Part shown: in pieces, positions 44,303-53,090 of the stretch
Layout of the letters: the number at the start of each line of letters is the position of its first letter
How positions within the stretch are numbered: position 1 is the first letter of the stretch
NCBI GenBank assembly: GCA_963774445.1
Contig: CAVZFC010000019.1
Coordinates: forward strand, 1,922,001-1,986,000
Reading direction: 5' to 3'
From: CAVUQH01 sp963774445
Lineage (GTDB): Bacteria > Myxococcota_A > Polyangia > Haliangiales > Haliangiaceae
DNA length: 64,000 bases
Position numbers and translations under genes: made by a program
Notes under the pieces: model-generated
Seen by the model: the letters and a program-made list of their open reading frames with translations, nothing else
Database searches by the model: none
Told to the model about the DNA's origin: nothing

Positions 44303-45016
44303 ATGCTTGGTGTCCAGCGCGCGACCGGTCTCCTCGCGGCCGCGCTCCTGGTCGGATGCGCGGCCGACATGGGCCTGGGCATGGGCGATCCGGACGGTGG
44401 CGGCAGCGGAGGTGGCCCCGACGCCGGCGATGCGCCACAGCCCGACGCCGGACCGCCGGGCGATCCGCTGGGCAGCTTCCAGCTGACCTACTACTGGATC
44501 ACCGACGAGGCCGACTACACCGGCGTGCCCGACACCGACGTCTACGATCCCAGCTGCAACGTGCTGGCCACGGTCACCGCCAACTTCTTCGACAGCCTGC
44601 GGCTCGAGGGGACCGGGCGCCTGATCGACCAGCGCGTGATCAACTACTGGGGTTCGTGCGCCTGCCCGACGTCGCCCTGCTTCGAACCTGTCGACACCGA
44701 TCATCCGTGGGGCGTCGGCTCGATGGGACGCGCGCTGGTCCCGTTTCGCTCGATCGCGGTCAACACCGGCGTGCTGACCATCGGCCACCGCTACTACGCG
44801 CCCGCTCTCGACGGCGTGGCGATACCGGGCGACTCCCCGTGGGGCGATTTTGCCCACGACGGCTGCCTGGTCGCCGACGACACCGGTGGCGGCATCAACG
44901 GCATGCACGTCAACTTCTTCGTCGCCTTGCGCGGCGCCTACGTCACCCTCGACGGCGACCTGGCCCTGGGCCAGATCGATCTCTACGACGGCGGCGCCCG
45001 TTGTCCCGGGAATTGA
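44303..45016 (+). CDS. Lipoprotein with 3D (MltA/RlpA-like) domain
   Basis: A 237-residue lipoprotein: signal peptide with lipobox LLVGC, a Gly/Asp/Pro-rich linker, then a beta-barrel 3D domain with GRLIDQRVINYWG, WGVGSMGRALVPFRSIAV and HDGCLVADDTGGGINGMHV. Such domains occur in lytic transglycosylase-type and resuscitation-factor-like proteins acting on peptidoglycan. Of the three Asp residues that give the domain its name, one is clear (ADDTGG), but the first and third positions read AVN and HVN. It may be a non-catalytic binding form. The start at 44303 is preferred over 44273 because it begins the signal peptide. Confidence 0.82.
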   Translation: MLGVQRATGLLAAALLVGCAADMGLGMGDPDGGGSGGGPDAGDAPQPDAGPPGDPLGSFQLTYYWITDEADYTGVPDTDVYDPSCNVLATVTANFFDSLRLEGTGRLIDQRVINYWGSCACPTSPCFEPVDTDHPWGVGSMGRALVPFRSIAVNTGVLTIGHRYYAPALDGVAIPGDSPWGDFAHDGCLVADDTGGGINGMHVNFFVALRGAYVTLDGDLALGQIDLYDGGARCPGN

Positions 45017-45145
45017 CCATCTGACCGCGGCGCGTGCCCGCGCACCGCCTGCGGGGGCCCCGGAGCCCCACGCACGAATTGCCGGGACCGCCGCCGCTGG
45101 TCGCGCCGTTGGGTAGGCACGCGCATTGCTCCAACGTTGAGCACC

Positions 45146-45859
45146 ATGGCACTCAACGTCGACGAAATCATGAACCGCGAACTTTTCAGCGTTCGCCCGG
45201 ACGAGACCTCGGGCGATGCGCTCGGCTACCTGGCCGCGCTGCGGATCACCGGCGCGCCCGTGCTCGACCCGGCCGGGACCCCGGTCGGCGTCCTGTCGAT
45301 ACGCGATCTCCTCGGTCGTCCCGACGACGTTCCTGTGGGCGAGCTCATGAGCAAACCGGTGATCACCATCCCCGCCGCCTCGACCATCCACGAGGCCGGC
45401 CGCCTGATCGGCGAGACCGGCGTGCATCGGCTGGTGGCGGTGGACGAGGGCGGCGGCGCCGTCGGCGTGGTCTCATCGATCGACATCATCCGCGGGCTGC
45501 TCGGCATGCCGGCCACCCATCCCGAGACCTTCCCCCACTACGACGCCGACACCGACCTGGTCTGGACCGACGACACGCCGCTCGATCTCGATCGCGTGGA
45601 GGCGGCGCCGGCCGGACCAGGGCTGCTCGTCATCCTTCGCGGCGGCCCCGGGAGGCGCGAGTCGATCGCCTGGGCCGAAGGGGCGCGGGACGTCCGCGAG
45701 CGCCTGATCGAGCTCTTGACCGCGGGCGCCGAGGGGCCGCTCGGCGCCCTGATCGGCGAGCACGGCCTGCGTTACCGCGCCGCCCGCTGCTTCGGCCCGG
45801 TGGGGCAGGAGCGGGTGCTGGCGATCCTCGCTCATCGGTCAACCCCCCATATTCACTGA
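45146..45859 (+). CDS. Two-CBS-domain protein with extra C-terminal domain
   Basis: A 237-residue protein: two CBS repeats in residues 1-120 (EIMNRELFSVRPDETSGDAL, then VGELMSKPVITIPAASTIHE and HRLVAVDEGGGAVGVVSSID), followed by a ~100-residue C-terminal domain (about 150-237) of unknown type. CBS pairs bind adenosyl compounds such as AMP, ATP or SAM and regulate partner proteins; what this one regulates is not indicated. The ATG at 45146 is chosen over an upstream TTG. No neighbour shares its operon. Confidence 0.85.
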   Translation: MALNVDEIMNRELFSVRPDETSGDALGYLAALRITGAPVLDPAGTPVGVLSIRDLLGRPDDVPVGELMSKPVITIPAASTIHEAGRLIGETGVHRLVAVDEGGGAVGVVSSIDIIRGLLGMPATHPETFPHYDADTDLVWTDDTPLDLDRVEAAPAGPGLLVILRGGPGRRESIAWAEGARDVRERLIELLTAGAEGPLGALIGEHGLRYRAARCFGPVGQERVLAILAHRSTPHIH

Positions 45860-45903
45860 GAAAAGTTTTCGCTGGACAACGGGCCGGATCGGGTACACAT
45901 TTC

Positions 45904-45921
45904 AAACCGACCAGTCGGTTT
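45904..45921. promoter_or_regulatory. Perfect palindrome AAACCGAC-CA-GTCGGTTT, probable TetR operator
   Basis: Its 8-bp perfect arms end 4 nt before the start codon of the TetR gene and overlap the expected transcription start. This sequence type is a common TetR-family operator. Confidence 0.7.
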
Positions 45922-45925
45922 GTTT

Positions 45926-46537
45926 ATGGCACCCAAGCACGAGCCAGCAGATGTCCGCCGGGCCCAGATCCTGGAGGCCGCCACGGCGGTGTGGGCCGAG
46001 AAGGGCTACCACAGCGCCCGGGTGGACGACGTCGCCGAGCGAGCGGGGCTGTCCAAGGGCGCCGTCTACCACCACTTCGAGTCGAAGCTCGACATCTTCA
46101 CCGCCGTCGCCGAGAAGATGATGGGCGAGCTGACGACGATGGTAAACGCCGCGGTCGCGGCGCGCATCTCAGTGGCCGAGACGCTCGGCTTCCTCGTCCG
46201 CGCCTCCGAGGCGATGGTGTCGACCGAGGGGATGCTGCACGGCTTCTTCGACCTGTACATCCTGTCGCTGCACGAGCAGTCGCTGCGCCTGCGCATGCGC
46301 GCGCAGTACGACGGGATGATCGAGGCGGTCACCAAGCTGCTCGAAGGTGGCGTCAACACCGGCGAGCTGCGGCCCAACGCCGCCGATGCCGCCACGGTGT
46401 TCCTCACCACCCTCGACGGCATCTTCCTGGTCAGCCCGCTCTTCGACGATCCCGATTTCATCCCGCGTCAGATGCGCGCCTGGGTCGATCTCGCTCTCCA
46501 GGGCCTGCTCGCGCGACCAGAAGGAGACCAATCATGA
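45926..46537 (+). CDS. TetR/AcrR-family transcriptional regulator of the Lol-like operon
   Basis: A 203-residue repressor with the helix-turn-helix RVDDVAERAGLSKGAVYHHFESKLDIF (about residues 30-56). It is the first gene of a six-gene overlapping operon for an ABC export/sorting system, and the palindrome just upstream is its likely operator. Its ligand could be the exported compound or a lipid signal. The stop overlaps the start of the LolA-like gene (ATGA). Confidence 0.92.
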   Translation: MAPKHEPADVRRAQILEAATAVWAEKGYHSARVDDVAERAGLSKGAVYHHFESKLDIFTAVAEKMMGELTTMVNAAVAARISVAETLGFLVRASEAMVSTEGMLHGFFDLYILSLHEQSLRLRMRAQYDGMIEAVTKLLEGGVNTGELRPNAADAATVFLTTLDGIFLVSPLFDDPDFIPRQMRAWVDLALQGLLARPEGDQS

Positions 46538-47322
46538 CCCGCATGCTCGCCGCCATATCGCTCCTCGCGCTCCTGGTCGCCGGCGCCGCTCGCGCCGCGT
46601 CCGCCGACGAGCTGTCCGACCTGGTCGACAAGGCCGACCGCGCCTACCGGGGCAAGACCTCGGCCGGCGTCTTCGAGATGGAGATCGTCACCAAGCACTA
46701 CACCCGCAACTACAAGGTGGTCGCCTGGGACGACAACAGCGGCAAGAAGGACAAGACCCTGATCAGGATCCTCGGGCCGGCGCTGTGGCGAGGCAACGGC
46801 ACGCTCAAGATCGGCGACAAGCTCGAGATGTACGATCCCAAGACCAACCACGTGACCCTGGTGTCGGCGTCGATGTTGGGTGACAGCTGGATGGGCAGCC
46901 ACTTCTCCAACGACGACCTGGTCAAGGAGACCCGCCTGGCCGACGACTACGACGTCGCACTGGAGAAGAAGTGGCAGGCCGACTCGCCGCTGGGCAAGAA
47001 CACGCTGTTCTACCGCATCCGCCTCACGCCCAAGCCGACGGCGCCGGTCGCGTGGGCCAAGATCGTCTACACGGTGGAGCGGTCGGGCGACACCGTCATT
47101 CCCGACCGGGCCGACTACTACCGCAAGCTGTCGCAGAAGCATCCGTCGCGCACCGCGACCTTCACCGACATCCGCAAGCTGGGCGGCCGCATGTTGCCGG
47201 CCAAGATGACCATGACCGTCGCCGACAAGCCGGGCGAGCACACCACCATTCACTACGTGAAGCTGGTGATCGGAGTGAAGCTCCCCGACAGCAAGTTCAC
47301 CGCGCAAGCGTTGCGCAAGTGA
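46534..47322 (+). CDS. LolA-like outer-membrane lipoprotein-sorting protein
   Basis: A 262-residue exported protein (signal peptide MTRMLAAISLLALLVAGAAR, cleavage near AASA). It resembles the LolA_like group of outer-membrane lipoprotein-sorting proteins: GVFEMEIVTKHYTRNYKVVAW, LGPALWRGNGTLKIGDKLEMYDP, SWMGSHFSNDDLV and the late strand GRMLPAKMTMTVADKPGEHTTI. Members are thought to carry hydrophobic cargo across the periplasm. AAGGAG lies 8 nt before the ATG. It belongs to the operon TetR-LolA-like-permease-permease-ATPase-barrel, which strongly suggests that it ferries a substrate between the ABC pump and the outer membrane. Confidence 0.88.
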   Translation: MTRMLAAISLLALLVAGAARAASADELSDLVDKADRAYRGKTSAGVFEMEIVTKHYTRNYKVVAWDDNSGKKDKTLIRILGPALWRGNGTLKIGDKLEMYDPKTNHVTLVSASMLGDSWMGSHFSNDDLVKETRLADDYDVALEKKWQADSPLGKNTLFYRIRLTPKPTAPVAWAKIVYTVERSGDTVIPDRADYYRKLSQKHPSRTATFTDIRKLGGRMLPAKMTMTVADKPGEHTTIHYVKLVIGVKLPDSKFTAQALRK

Positions 47323-47333
47323 GGCGTTGACCC

Positions 47334-48767
47334 ATGGCAGGTGTCATTCAACTGGCCTGGCGCAACCTGGGCCGAAACCGCCGACGCACGGTGATCACCG
47401 GATTGGCGATGGCCGTCGGCATCTCGCTGTCGGTCGTCTCGTACGGCCTCACCGACGGGACGCTGGTCGAGCTGCTCAACTCGCTCACCGGCTTCGACCT
47501 GGGCCACGTGCAGATCCACAACCCCGCGTACCCCAAGAAGCGGCGGATGCGCGACACCATCCCCGACTACCAGGACGTGATCACCAAGGTGCGCGCGGAG
47601 TCGGGCGTTCGCGCGGCCGGCCCGCGTCTGTATGGCTACGCTCTGCTGTCGGCGGACAGGCACTCGGAAGGGGCCGAGCTGGCCGGCGTGGATCCGGCCG
47701 TCGAGCCGAATATCACCACCCTGTCCGCAAAGATCTCCAAGGGGCGCTACCTCGAGCCCGAGCCGACACCGTGGCCGCGCGGTCGTGCGCTCACCGCCGC
47801 GGAGAAGGCCGAGGATCAGAAGATGACGGCGGCCGCCGAGGACGAGGCGATCGCCGAGATCGACGCGCTGGCGGCCGAGCCGGATGAGACGCAGGCCCCC
47901 GAGTCCGCATCGGCCATCAAGGAACAGTCTCGCCAGCTGGCGCTGATCCAGTCGCCGCCGCCGGAGCGGCCGCCGCGGGTCATCATCGGCTCCGGCATGG
48001 CCAAGGTGCTCGGCGTTGGCGTGGGCGATCACCTGCACGCCACCGGCTACGCCGTCAACGGCACCTCTGAGGATGTCGAGCTCGAGATCATCGGCGTCTT
48101 CCGCACCGGTACGCCGGCGTTCGACCGCAGCCGCGTGTACATGCACATCCACGACCTGCAGCGCTTCACCCACCTGTACGACAAGGCGCACGAGATCGCC
48201 ATGGTCACCGACTCGCCGGCCAACGCTGGCGCCCTGGCGGCACGGCTGCGCAAGGAGATGGCCGGGCGCGACCTGCTGATCCAGTCGTGGGCCGAGATGC
48301 GGCCGGACATCAAACAGATGATGGACCTGTCGGAGGTGTCGATGGCGATCATGGTGTTCATCATCCTGTTCGTCGCCACGCTGGGCGTGGTCAACACCAT
48401 GCTGATGGCCGTGTTCGAGCGCACCCGCGAGCTCGGCGTGCTCAAGGCGATAGGCATGAGCGGCTTCCGCATCGTCCGTCTGATCGTCGCCGAGACCCTG
48501 TTCATGGTCCTGGCCTCGTCGGTGGTCGGCACCGGCGCGGGCCTGCTGATGGACTGGTACCTGGTCGAGTACGGCGTCCACCTCAACATCAGTGACAGCA
48601 TGTCGGTCGGCGGCGTCGGCCTGAACCCGGTGCTCCACGGCGCCATCACTCCGACCGGCGTGCTCGCTCCGACGCTCATCCTGGCGGCGACGTGCCTGGT
48701 CGCGTCGCTCTACCCCGCGATCCGCGCGGCCCGGTTGGCTCCGGCCGTGGGCATGAGGGACGTATGA
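47334..48767 (+). CDS. ABC transporter permease, FtsX/LolC-type (first of two)
   Basis: A 477-residue permease with an N-terminal transmembrane helix (AWRNLGRNRRRTVITGLAMAV), a large periplasmic domain (about residues 45-330) that contains an Ala/Glu-rich insertion (EKAEDQKMTAAAEDEAIAE), and three C-terminal helices with the FtsX pattern VFERTRELGVLKAIGMSGFRI. This is the MacB/LolC/E class. It lies 11 bp after the LolA-like gene, and its stop overlaps the next permease start (ATGA). The two permeases probably form a heterodimer served by the ATPase at 50025. Confidence 0.92.
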   Translation: MAGVIQLAWRNLGRNRRRTVITGLAMAVGISLSVVSYGLTDGTLVELLNSLTGFDLGHVQIHNPAYPKKRRMRDTIPDYQDVITKVRAESGVRAAGPRLYGYALLSADRHSEGAELAGVDPAVEPNITTLSAKISKGRYLEPEPTPWPRGRALTAAEKAEDQKMTAAAEDEAIAEIDALAAEPDETQAPESASAIKEQSRQLALIQSPPPERPPRVIIGSGMAKVLGVGVGDHLHATGYAVNGTSEDVELEIIGVFRTGTPAFDRSRVYMHIHDLQRFTHLYDKAHEIAMVTDSPANAGALAARLRKEMAGRDLLIQSWAEMRPDIKQMMDLSEVSMAIMVFIILFVATLGVVNTMLMAVFERTRELGVLKAIGMSGFRIVRLIVAETLFMVLASSVVGTGAGLLMDWYLVEYGVHLNISDSMSVGGVGLNPVLHGAITPTGVLAPTLILAATCLVASLYPAIRAARLAPAVGMRDV

Positions 48768-50032
48768 AGATCGTGCTCAAGCTCGCCTGGCGCTCGTTCC
48801 GCCGCCACAAGCGGCGCGCGATCATCACCGGCTCGGCGATCGCGCTGGGCCTGGCGATGATGCTGGTATTCGTGGGCCTGGCCGACGACGGACACCGGCG
48901 GATGGCCGAGATGGGTATCCATCTCGGCTCGGGCAACGTGGTCGTGCAGGGCAACGGCTACCAGGAGGCGCAGACCCTCGACTACCTGGTGGAAGACCCC
49001 GAGCAGGTCGCCGAGATCGCCCGCGGCATCCCCGGTGTCTCGCAGGCGGCCGTGCGCCTCAACGCCAGTGGCCTGCTGTCAACCGGCGAGTCGAGCGCGG
49101 CGATCATGGTGATGGGTGTGGACCCGCGCATCGAGCCGGAGATCTCGACCATCGCTTCGCCGCGCAAGCGGCTGCGCGGTGACTACCTGCGCCCGCGCGA
49201 CACCCTCGACTTCGAGAACCAGCCCGGCGACATCTACCTGGGCGACGAGTTGGCCAAGACTCTCGATCTCGAGATCGACGATCGGGTGGTGTTGATGGTC
49301 TCGCCGCGAGGCGGCGGCCGGCCGGCGTCGGCGGCGTTCATCGTGCGCGGCACCTTCCGCACCGGGTTGACCGAGCTGGACTCGTTCTCGGCGCAGATCG
49401 ATCTGGGCGACGCGCGCAAGCTGCTCGGAACCGGCGACGCCGCCACCCAGGTCGCCGTCATGGCCAAGAACATCGACGATACGGACGCCATCGCCGCCCA
49501 CCTGCGCCGGGCGCTGTCGGGCCACGACCACCTGGAGATCCTGACCTGGAAGGAAGCTCTGCGCGAGCTGTACGAGGGCATCGTCCTCGACGACGTCAGC
49601 ATGTACCTGATGATGGCGATCATCTTCGTCATCGTCGCCCTGGGCATCTTCAACACCGTGCTCATGTCGGTCGTCGAGCGAACCCGCGAGCTGGGCGTGA
49701 TGATGGCGCTGGGCACCGGCAAGGGAAAGCTGTTCGCGGCCGTGCTGGTGGAGTCGCTGATCCTGGCGCTGGCCGCAGCGGTGGTCGGACTGGCCATCGG
49801 CCTGTCGCTCCACGCCTGGCTGCACTCGACCGGCATCGACGTGGCCGCGCTGTACGGCGAGAACTTCGAGGTCGCCGGCATCGTCTTCGAGGGCCGCATC
49901 TACTCCTACCTGACCGCGGGGGTGGTCATTCAGTGGACGGTCGTGGTCATCGGCATCGTCCTTCTGTCATCGCTCTATCCCGCGTACCGCGCGTCCCGTC
50001 TCGAGCCCGTGGAGGCCATGCGACATGTCTGA
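48764..50032 (+). CDS. ABC transporter permease, FtsX/LolE-type (second of two)
   Basis: A 422-residue permease paralogous to the preceding one: N-terminal AWRSFRRHKRRAIITGSAIAL helix, a periplasmic domain, and C-terminal helices with VVERTRELGVMMALGTGKGKLFAAVLVE. Start 48764 gives an ATGA overlap with the first permease. It overlaps the ATPase gene by 8 bp, so translation is coupled through the operon. Confidence 0.92.
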   Translation: MKIVLKLAWRSFRRHKRRAIITGSAIALGLAMMLVFVGLADDGHRRMAEMGIHLGSGNVVVQGNGYQEAQTLDYLVEDPEQVAEIARGIPGVSQAAVRLNASGLLSTGESSAAIMVMGVDPRIEPEISTIASPRKRLRGDYLRPRDTLDFENQPGDIYLGDELAKTLDLEIDDRVVLMVSPRGGGRPASAAFIVRGTFRTGLTELDSFSAQIDLGDARKLLGTGDAATQVAVMAKNIDDTDAIAAHLRRALSGHDHLEILTWKEALRELYEGIVLDDVSMYLMMAIIFVIVALGIFNTVLMSVVERTRELGVMMALGTGKGKLFAAVLVESLILALAAAVVGLAIGLSLHAWLHSTGIDVAALYGENFEVAGIVFEGRIYSYLTAGVVIQWTVVVIGIVLLSSLYPAYRASRLEPVEAMRHV

Positions 50033-50729
50033 TCCGATCATCGAGTGCAAAGACGTCACCAAGATCTACCACCAGGGCAAGATCGAGGTTCCGGCTCTGC
50101 GCGGCATCACCCTGTCGATCGAGCCGGGCGAGTTCACGGTGCTGGCCGGCTCGTCCGGGTCGGGCAAGACCACCTTGCTCAACCTGATCGGCGCGCTGGA
50201 CAAGCCGACCAGCGGGTCGATCAAGCTGCGCGGTCGCGAGCTGTCCAAGATGTCCGGTCACGAGTTGGCCGAGCTGCGTCTGCGCGAGATTGGCTTCGTT
50301 TTCCAGTCGTACAACCTGGTGCCGGTGCTGTCGGCGTACGAGAACGCCGAGTACGTGCTGCTGCTGCAGGGAATTCCGGCGGCCGAGCGACGCAAGCGGG
50401 TGACCGAGATCCTCGAAAAGGTGGGCCTGAAGGGGCTGGAGAAGCGGCGCCCGGCCGAGCTGTCGGGCGGGCAGCAGCAGCGCGTCGCTGTCGCCCGGGC
50501 GATCGCACCCAAGCCGACCATCGTCCTGGCGGACGAGCCGACCGCCAACCTCGACTCCAAGATGGGCGCCGAGCTGATCGAGTTGATGCACGGCCTCAAC
50601 CACGACTACGGCGTGACCTTCGTCTTTTCGTCGCACGACCCGAAGGTGATCCGCAGGGCGGCCCGGCTGATCCGACTGGAAGATGGGCGCATCATCGCCG
50701 ACGAGGCCGGGGAAGACCGTGCCGCGTAG
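50025..50729 (+). CDS. ABC transporter ATP-binding protein, LolD/MacB type
   Basis: A 234-residue ATPase with Walker A GSSGSGKTTLL (about residues 44-54), Q-loop FVFQSYNLVPVLSAYEN, signature LSGGQQQRVAVARA and Walker B IVLADEPTANLD, then the switch His in FVFSSHDP. It is the LolD/MacB-type motor for the two adjacent permeases. It overlaps the permease gene upstream by 8 bp and the barrel gene downstream by 11 bp. Confidence 0.96.
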   Translation: MSDPIIECKDVTKIYHQGKIEVPALRGITLSIEPGEFTVLAGSSGSGKTTLLNLIGALDKPTSGSIKLRGRELSKMSGHELAELRLREIGFVFQSYNLVPVLSAYENAEYVLLLQGIPAAERRKRVTEILEKVGLKGLEKRRPAELSGGQQQRVAVARAIAPKPTIVLADEPTANLDSKMGAELIELMHGLNHDYGVTFVFSSHDPKVIRRAARLIRLEDGRIIADEAGEDRAA

Positions 50730-52005
50730 GGCGGCCGCGCTGGCCCTGGCGATCGCGCTCGTCACCTCGTCGGCCCGGCCAGCCCGGGCGGTGGTGCTGT
50801 CCGAGGATCCGCTGGCCGAGACCAGCACCGAGCTGGGCGTGATTCTTCGCTCGTTTCTGTTTTCGCTGTTCGGGTCGGTGCTCGAGCCGCCGATCAATCC
50901 CCTCGGCGACGCCAATCCGTCGGCGACCTCGATCCTCGACCTGCGCCTGTACGCCAGCCACAAGACGCCGTCGTGGTCGTTCGTCATCCACGACCAGCTG
51001 ACCACTACCGTGCGCTCCAGCGGCAGCCTCGGTCCGCTGGGCCTGGGCCGCGGCGTCGCCCCGCCGCGCTGGCTGCCGCTGAGTTTCAGCGCCACCGATC
51101 AGCCGACGCTGATCATGTCGAGCACTGTCGATTGGGGCTACGTCGCCTACACCCACCGCGGCGTGACCGTCACCGTCGGCCGGCAGCCGGTTACCTTCGG
51201 CCGCGGCAAGGTGTGGCGGCCGACCGACGTCGTGTCAACCTTCGCGCTGACCGAGGTCGACACCGAGTACAAGCCGGGCGCCGACGCGGCGCGGATCGAC
51301 TGGACCGGGGGCAAGCTGTCGATCACCGCGCTGGCGGCCACTGGCGAGCTCGAGAGCGACCACGATCTCGACGCGTCGATCCAGGGCACCACGGCGCTGG
51401 CCCGGGCCAGCTACGGGCTGTCCCACGGACAGGTCGCCGCCACCGGCGGCTACGTCCGCGGTGACGCCATGGTTGGCGCAGACGGCGCTTGGGATTTCGA
51501 CAGCTTCGATGCCTACGCCGAGGCGACGGTGACCGTGCCCACCGGCCGCAGCCTGGCCTCGCCGGTCGTCGGCAGCGGCGATCTGGTGCCGCGCGCCGTG
51601 GTCGGCGCGACCTTCCACCGCGGTGACGTGATGGTGTCACCGGAGCTGTGGTGGAACGGCTTCGGCACGTTCGACCGCGACCAGTACCTGGCCGTCGCCT
51701 CCTCGGATCGGGTCGGCGTGGGCGAGCAGATCACGCTGGGCCGCGCGCACGCGGTCGGCTCCGTGCTGTGGCAGGCGCACCCGCTGCTCACCGTCACCGG
51801 GGCGGCGATCGTCAACCTGCGCGATCCCAGCGGGCTGATCACGGTGGGACTCGGTTACAGCGTGTCGGACGATGTGGAGGCGTCGATCGGTGGCTACGTT
51901 CCGCTCGGTCGCAAGCCCGACGCCAGCGGTGGGCTGCCGGTCTTGCGCTCCGAATACGGCACCTATCCGTACTTCCTCTTCGCCCGGCTCAAGGCCGCGA
52001 TCTGA
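50719..52005 (+). CDS. Exported outer-membrane beta-barrel protein of the ABC operon
   Basis: A 428-residue protein with a GTG start at 50719 (GGGGAAG upstream) and a signal peptide (RRAAALALAIALVTSSARPARA). The mature part consists of alternating beta strands with many Gly, aromatic and Val residues (WGYVAYTHRGVTVTVGRQPV, ARIDWTGGKLSITALAATG), and the C-terminal strand ends YPYFLFARLKAAI. It fits an outer-membrane porin-like barrel and is the final gene of the Lol-like operon, so I infer it accepts or passes the transported compound at the outer membrane. Confidence 0.78.
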   Translation: MPRRAAALALAIALVTSSARPARAVVLSEDPLAETSTELGVILRSFLFSLFGSVLEPPINPLGDANPSATSILDLRLYASHKTPSWSFVIHDQLTTTVRSSGSLGPLGLGRGVAPPRWLPLSFSATDQPTLIMSSTVDWGYVAYTHRGVTVTVGRQPVTFGRGKVWRPTDVVSTFALTEVDTEYKPGADAARIDWTGGKLSITALAATGELESDHDLDASIQGTTALARASYGLSHGQVAATGGYVRGDAMVGADGAWDFDSFDAYAEATVTVPTGRSLASPVVGSGDLVPRAVVGATFHRGDVMVSPELWWNGFGTFDRDQYLAVASSDRVGVGEQITLGRAHAVGSVLWQAHPLLTVTGAAIVNLRDPSGLITVGLGYSVSDDVEASIGGYVPLGRKPDASGGLPVLRSEYGTYPYFLFARLKAAI

Positions 52006-52013
52006 TCGCGGCG

Positions 52014-53090
52014 CTAGTTGTTCCCCTGCTGGAAGTCGAGCATCACCATGTCGCCGCCCGTGATGTTGACGACGGTCTTGCGGCGCTTGCCTTTCCATCG
52101 GGCCTCGACGGTATGGCGGCCGTTCGACAGCGTTAGCCGCAGCGGCGTGTTGCCCTGCTTCTTGCCGTCAACGTAGATCGCGGCCGCCGGATCGGCCGCG
52201 ATCGCGACCATGCCGGGGCCTTTGTGCGAGCTCGAGTGGTTCTGGTGGGTGGTGACGGCGAAGCTGCCGCCCTTCATCTGGCCGGAGCGCTTGGCGTCTT
52301 CGAAGGCGCGCTGGGCCTCGCGCATGGCCTCCCGGCGGGCGCGGGCGGCGTCGCGCATCGCGTTCCTGGCCTGGCGCATGGCGTCTCCCCGGGCCTCCTT
52401 GGCCGCCTTCATCGCCTCCTTGCGCGCCTGCTTGACCTCTTCCTTGGCCTGCTCCAGTTCCTTGCGAACCTCGTCGCTGATGTTCAGGCCATCGATGTTC
52501 ACATCGATGTCGAAGTCGCCGGGGTCGAAGCTGCTGGTGTCGAAGTCGAAGTTGAAATCGTCGTCGTCATCACCGTTGTCGTTGGCGTTCTGGTTGTGGT
52601 TTTGGTTGTGATTGAACACCGGCGGCACCGGCGGCACCGGCGGCACCGGCGGCACCGAATCGTGGTTCCACACCGGGCTCGGGCTCGGTCCGCTGGCGAT
52701 CGGCCCCATCTTGGCCAGCTCCTGGCGCTGCTCGGTGGTCAGCAGCTTCTTGATCCGCAACATGGCGAAGATCCGCTGCTTGCGCGCCTCGCCCTCGAGG
52801 CGGGCGATGTCGTTGACGTAGCGGCCCGCCTTCTTCTCGTCGGGGTTGTCCTTTTCCAGCTCCCGGCGCAGGTCGATGCTGCTCACCTCGATCGCCGCGC
52901 GGGTGCGCGCGATCGACTTGTGCAGATCGTCCTGCAGCGTCCGGACCTTCTTCTGCTGGTCGGGCGACAGCTGCAAGTGGCGCGTGATCGCGGCCAGGTC
53001 GGGGTCGTCGGCTCGCGCGGACCGGGGCGCCGTCATGGCGACGCCGGCCGCAGCCAGAGTGGTGGCGAGGGTAAAGGTCGAGAGTCTCAT
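52014..53090 (-). CDS. Spy/CpxP-like periplasmic protein with repeat linker and C-terminal PEGA domain
   Basis: Domain order in 358 residues: signal peptide (MRLSTFTLATTLAAAG, ending SARA); a helical Spy/CpxP-like region with LSPDQQKKVRTLQDDL and LTTEQRQELAKMGP (two LTxxQ-type motifs); a Pro-Val repeat (PPVPPVPPV) and an Asn/His/Asp-rich stretch (NHNQNHNQNAND followed by DDDDDF); a long Ala/Arg/Glu helix (about 200-275); and a PEGA domain with GKKQGNTPLRLTLSNGRHTVEA. The protein likely monitors or buffers envelope stress. It is co-transcribed with the sigma and anti-sigma genes (stop of anti-sigma overlaps its start). Confidence 0.84.
   Translation of the reverse strand: MRLSTFTLATTLAAAGVAMTAPRSARADDPDLAAITRHLQLSPDQQKKVRTLQDDLHKSIARTRAAIEVSSIDLRRELEKDNPDEKKAGRYVNDIARLEGEARKQRIFAMLRIKKLLTTEQRQELAKMGPIASGPSPSPVWNHDSVPPVPPVPPVPPVFNHNQNHNQNANDNGDDDDDFNFDFDTSSFDPGDFDIDVNIDGLNISDEVRKELEQAKEEVKQARKEAMKAAKEARGDAMRQARNAMRDAARARREAMREAQRAFEDAKRSGQMKGGSFAVTTHQNHSSSHKGPGMVAIAADPAAAIYVDGKKQGNTPLRLTLSNGRHTVEARWKGKRRKTVVNITGGDMVMLDFQQGNN

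Noticed and set aside
52612..52672. Tandem GGCACCGGC units, CRISPR-like
   Set aside because: Short in-phase coding repeats giving Pro-Val-Pro, with no spacers.
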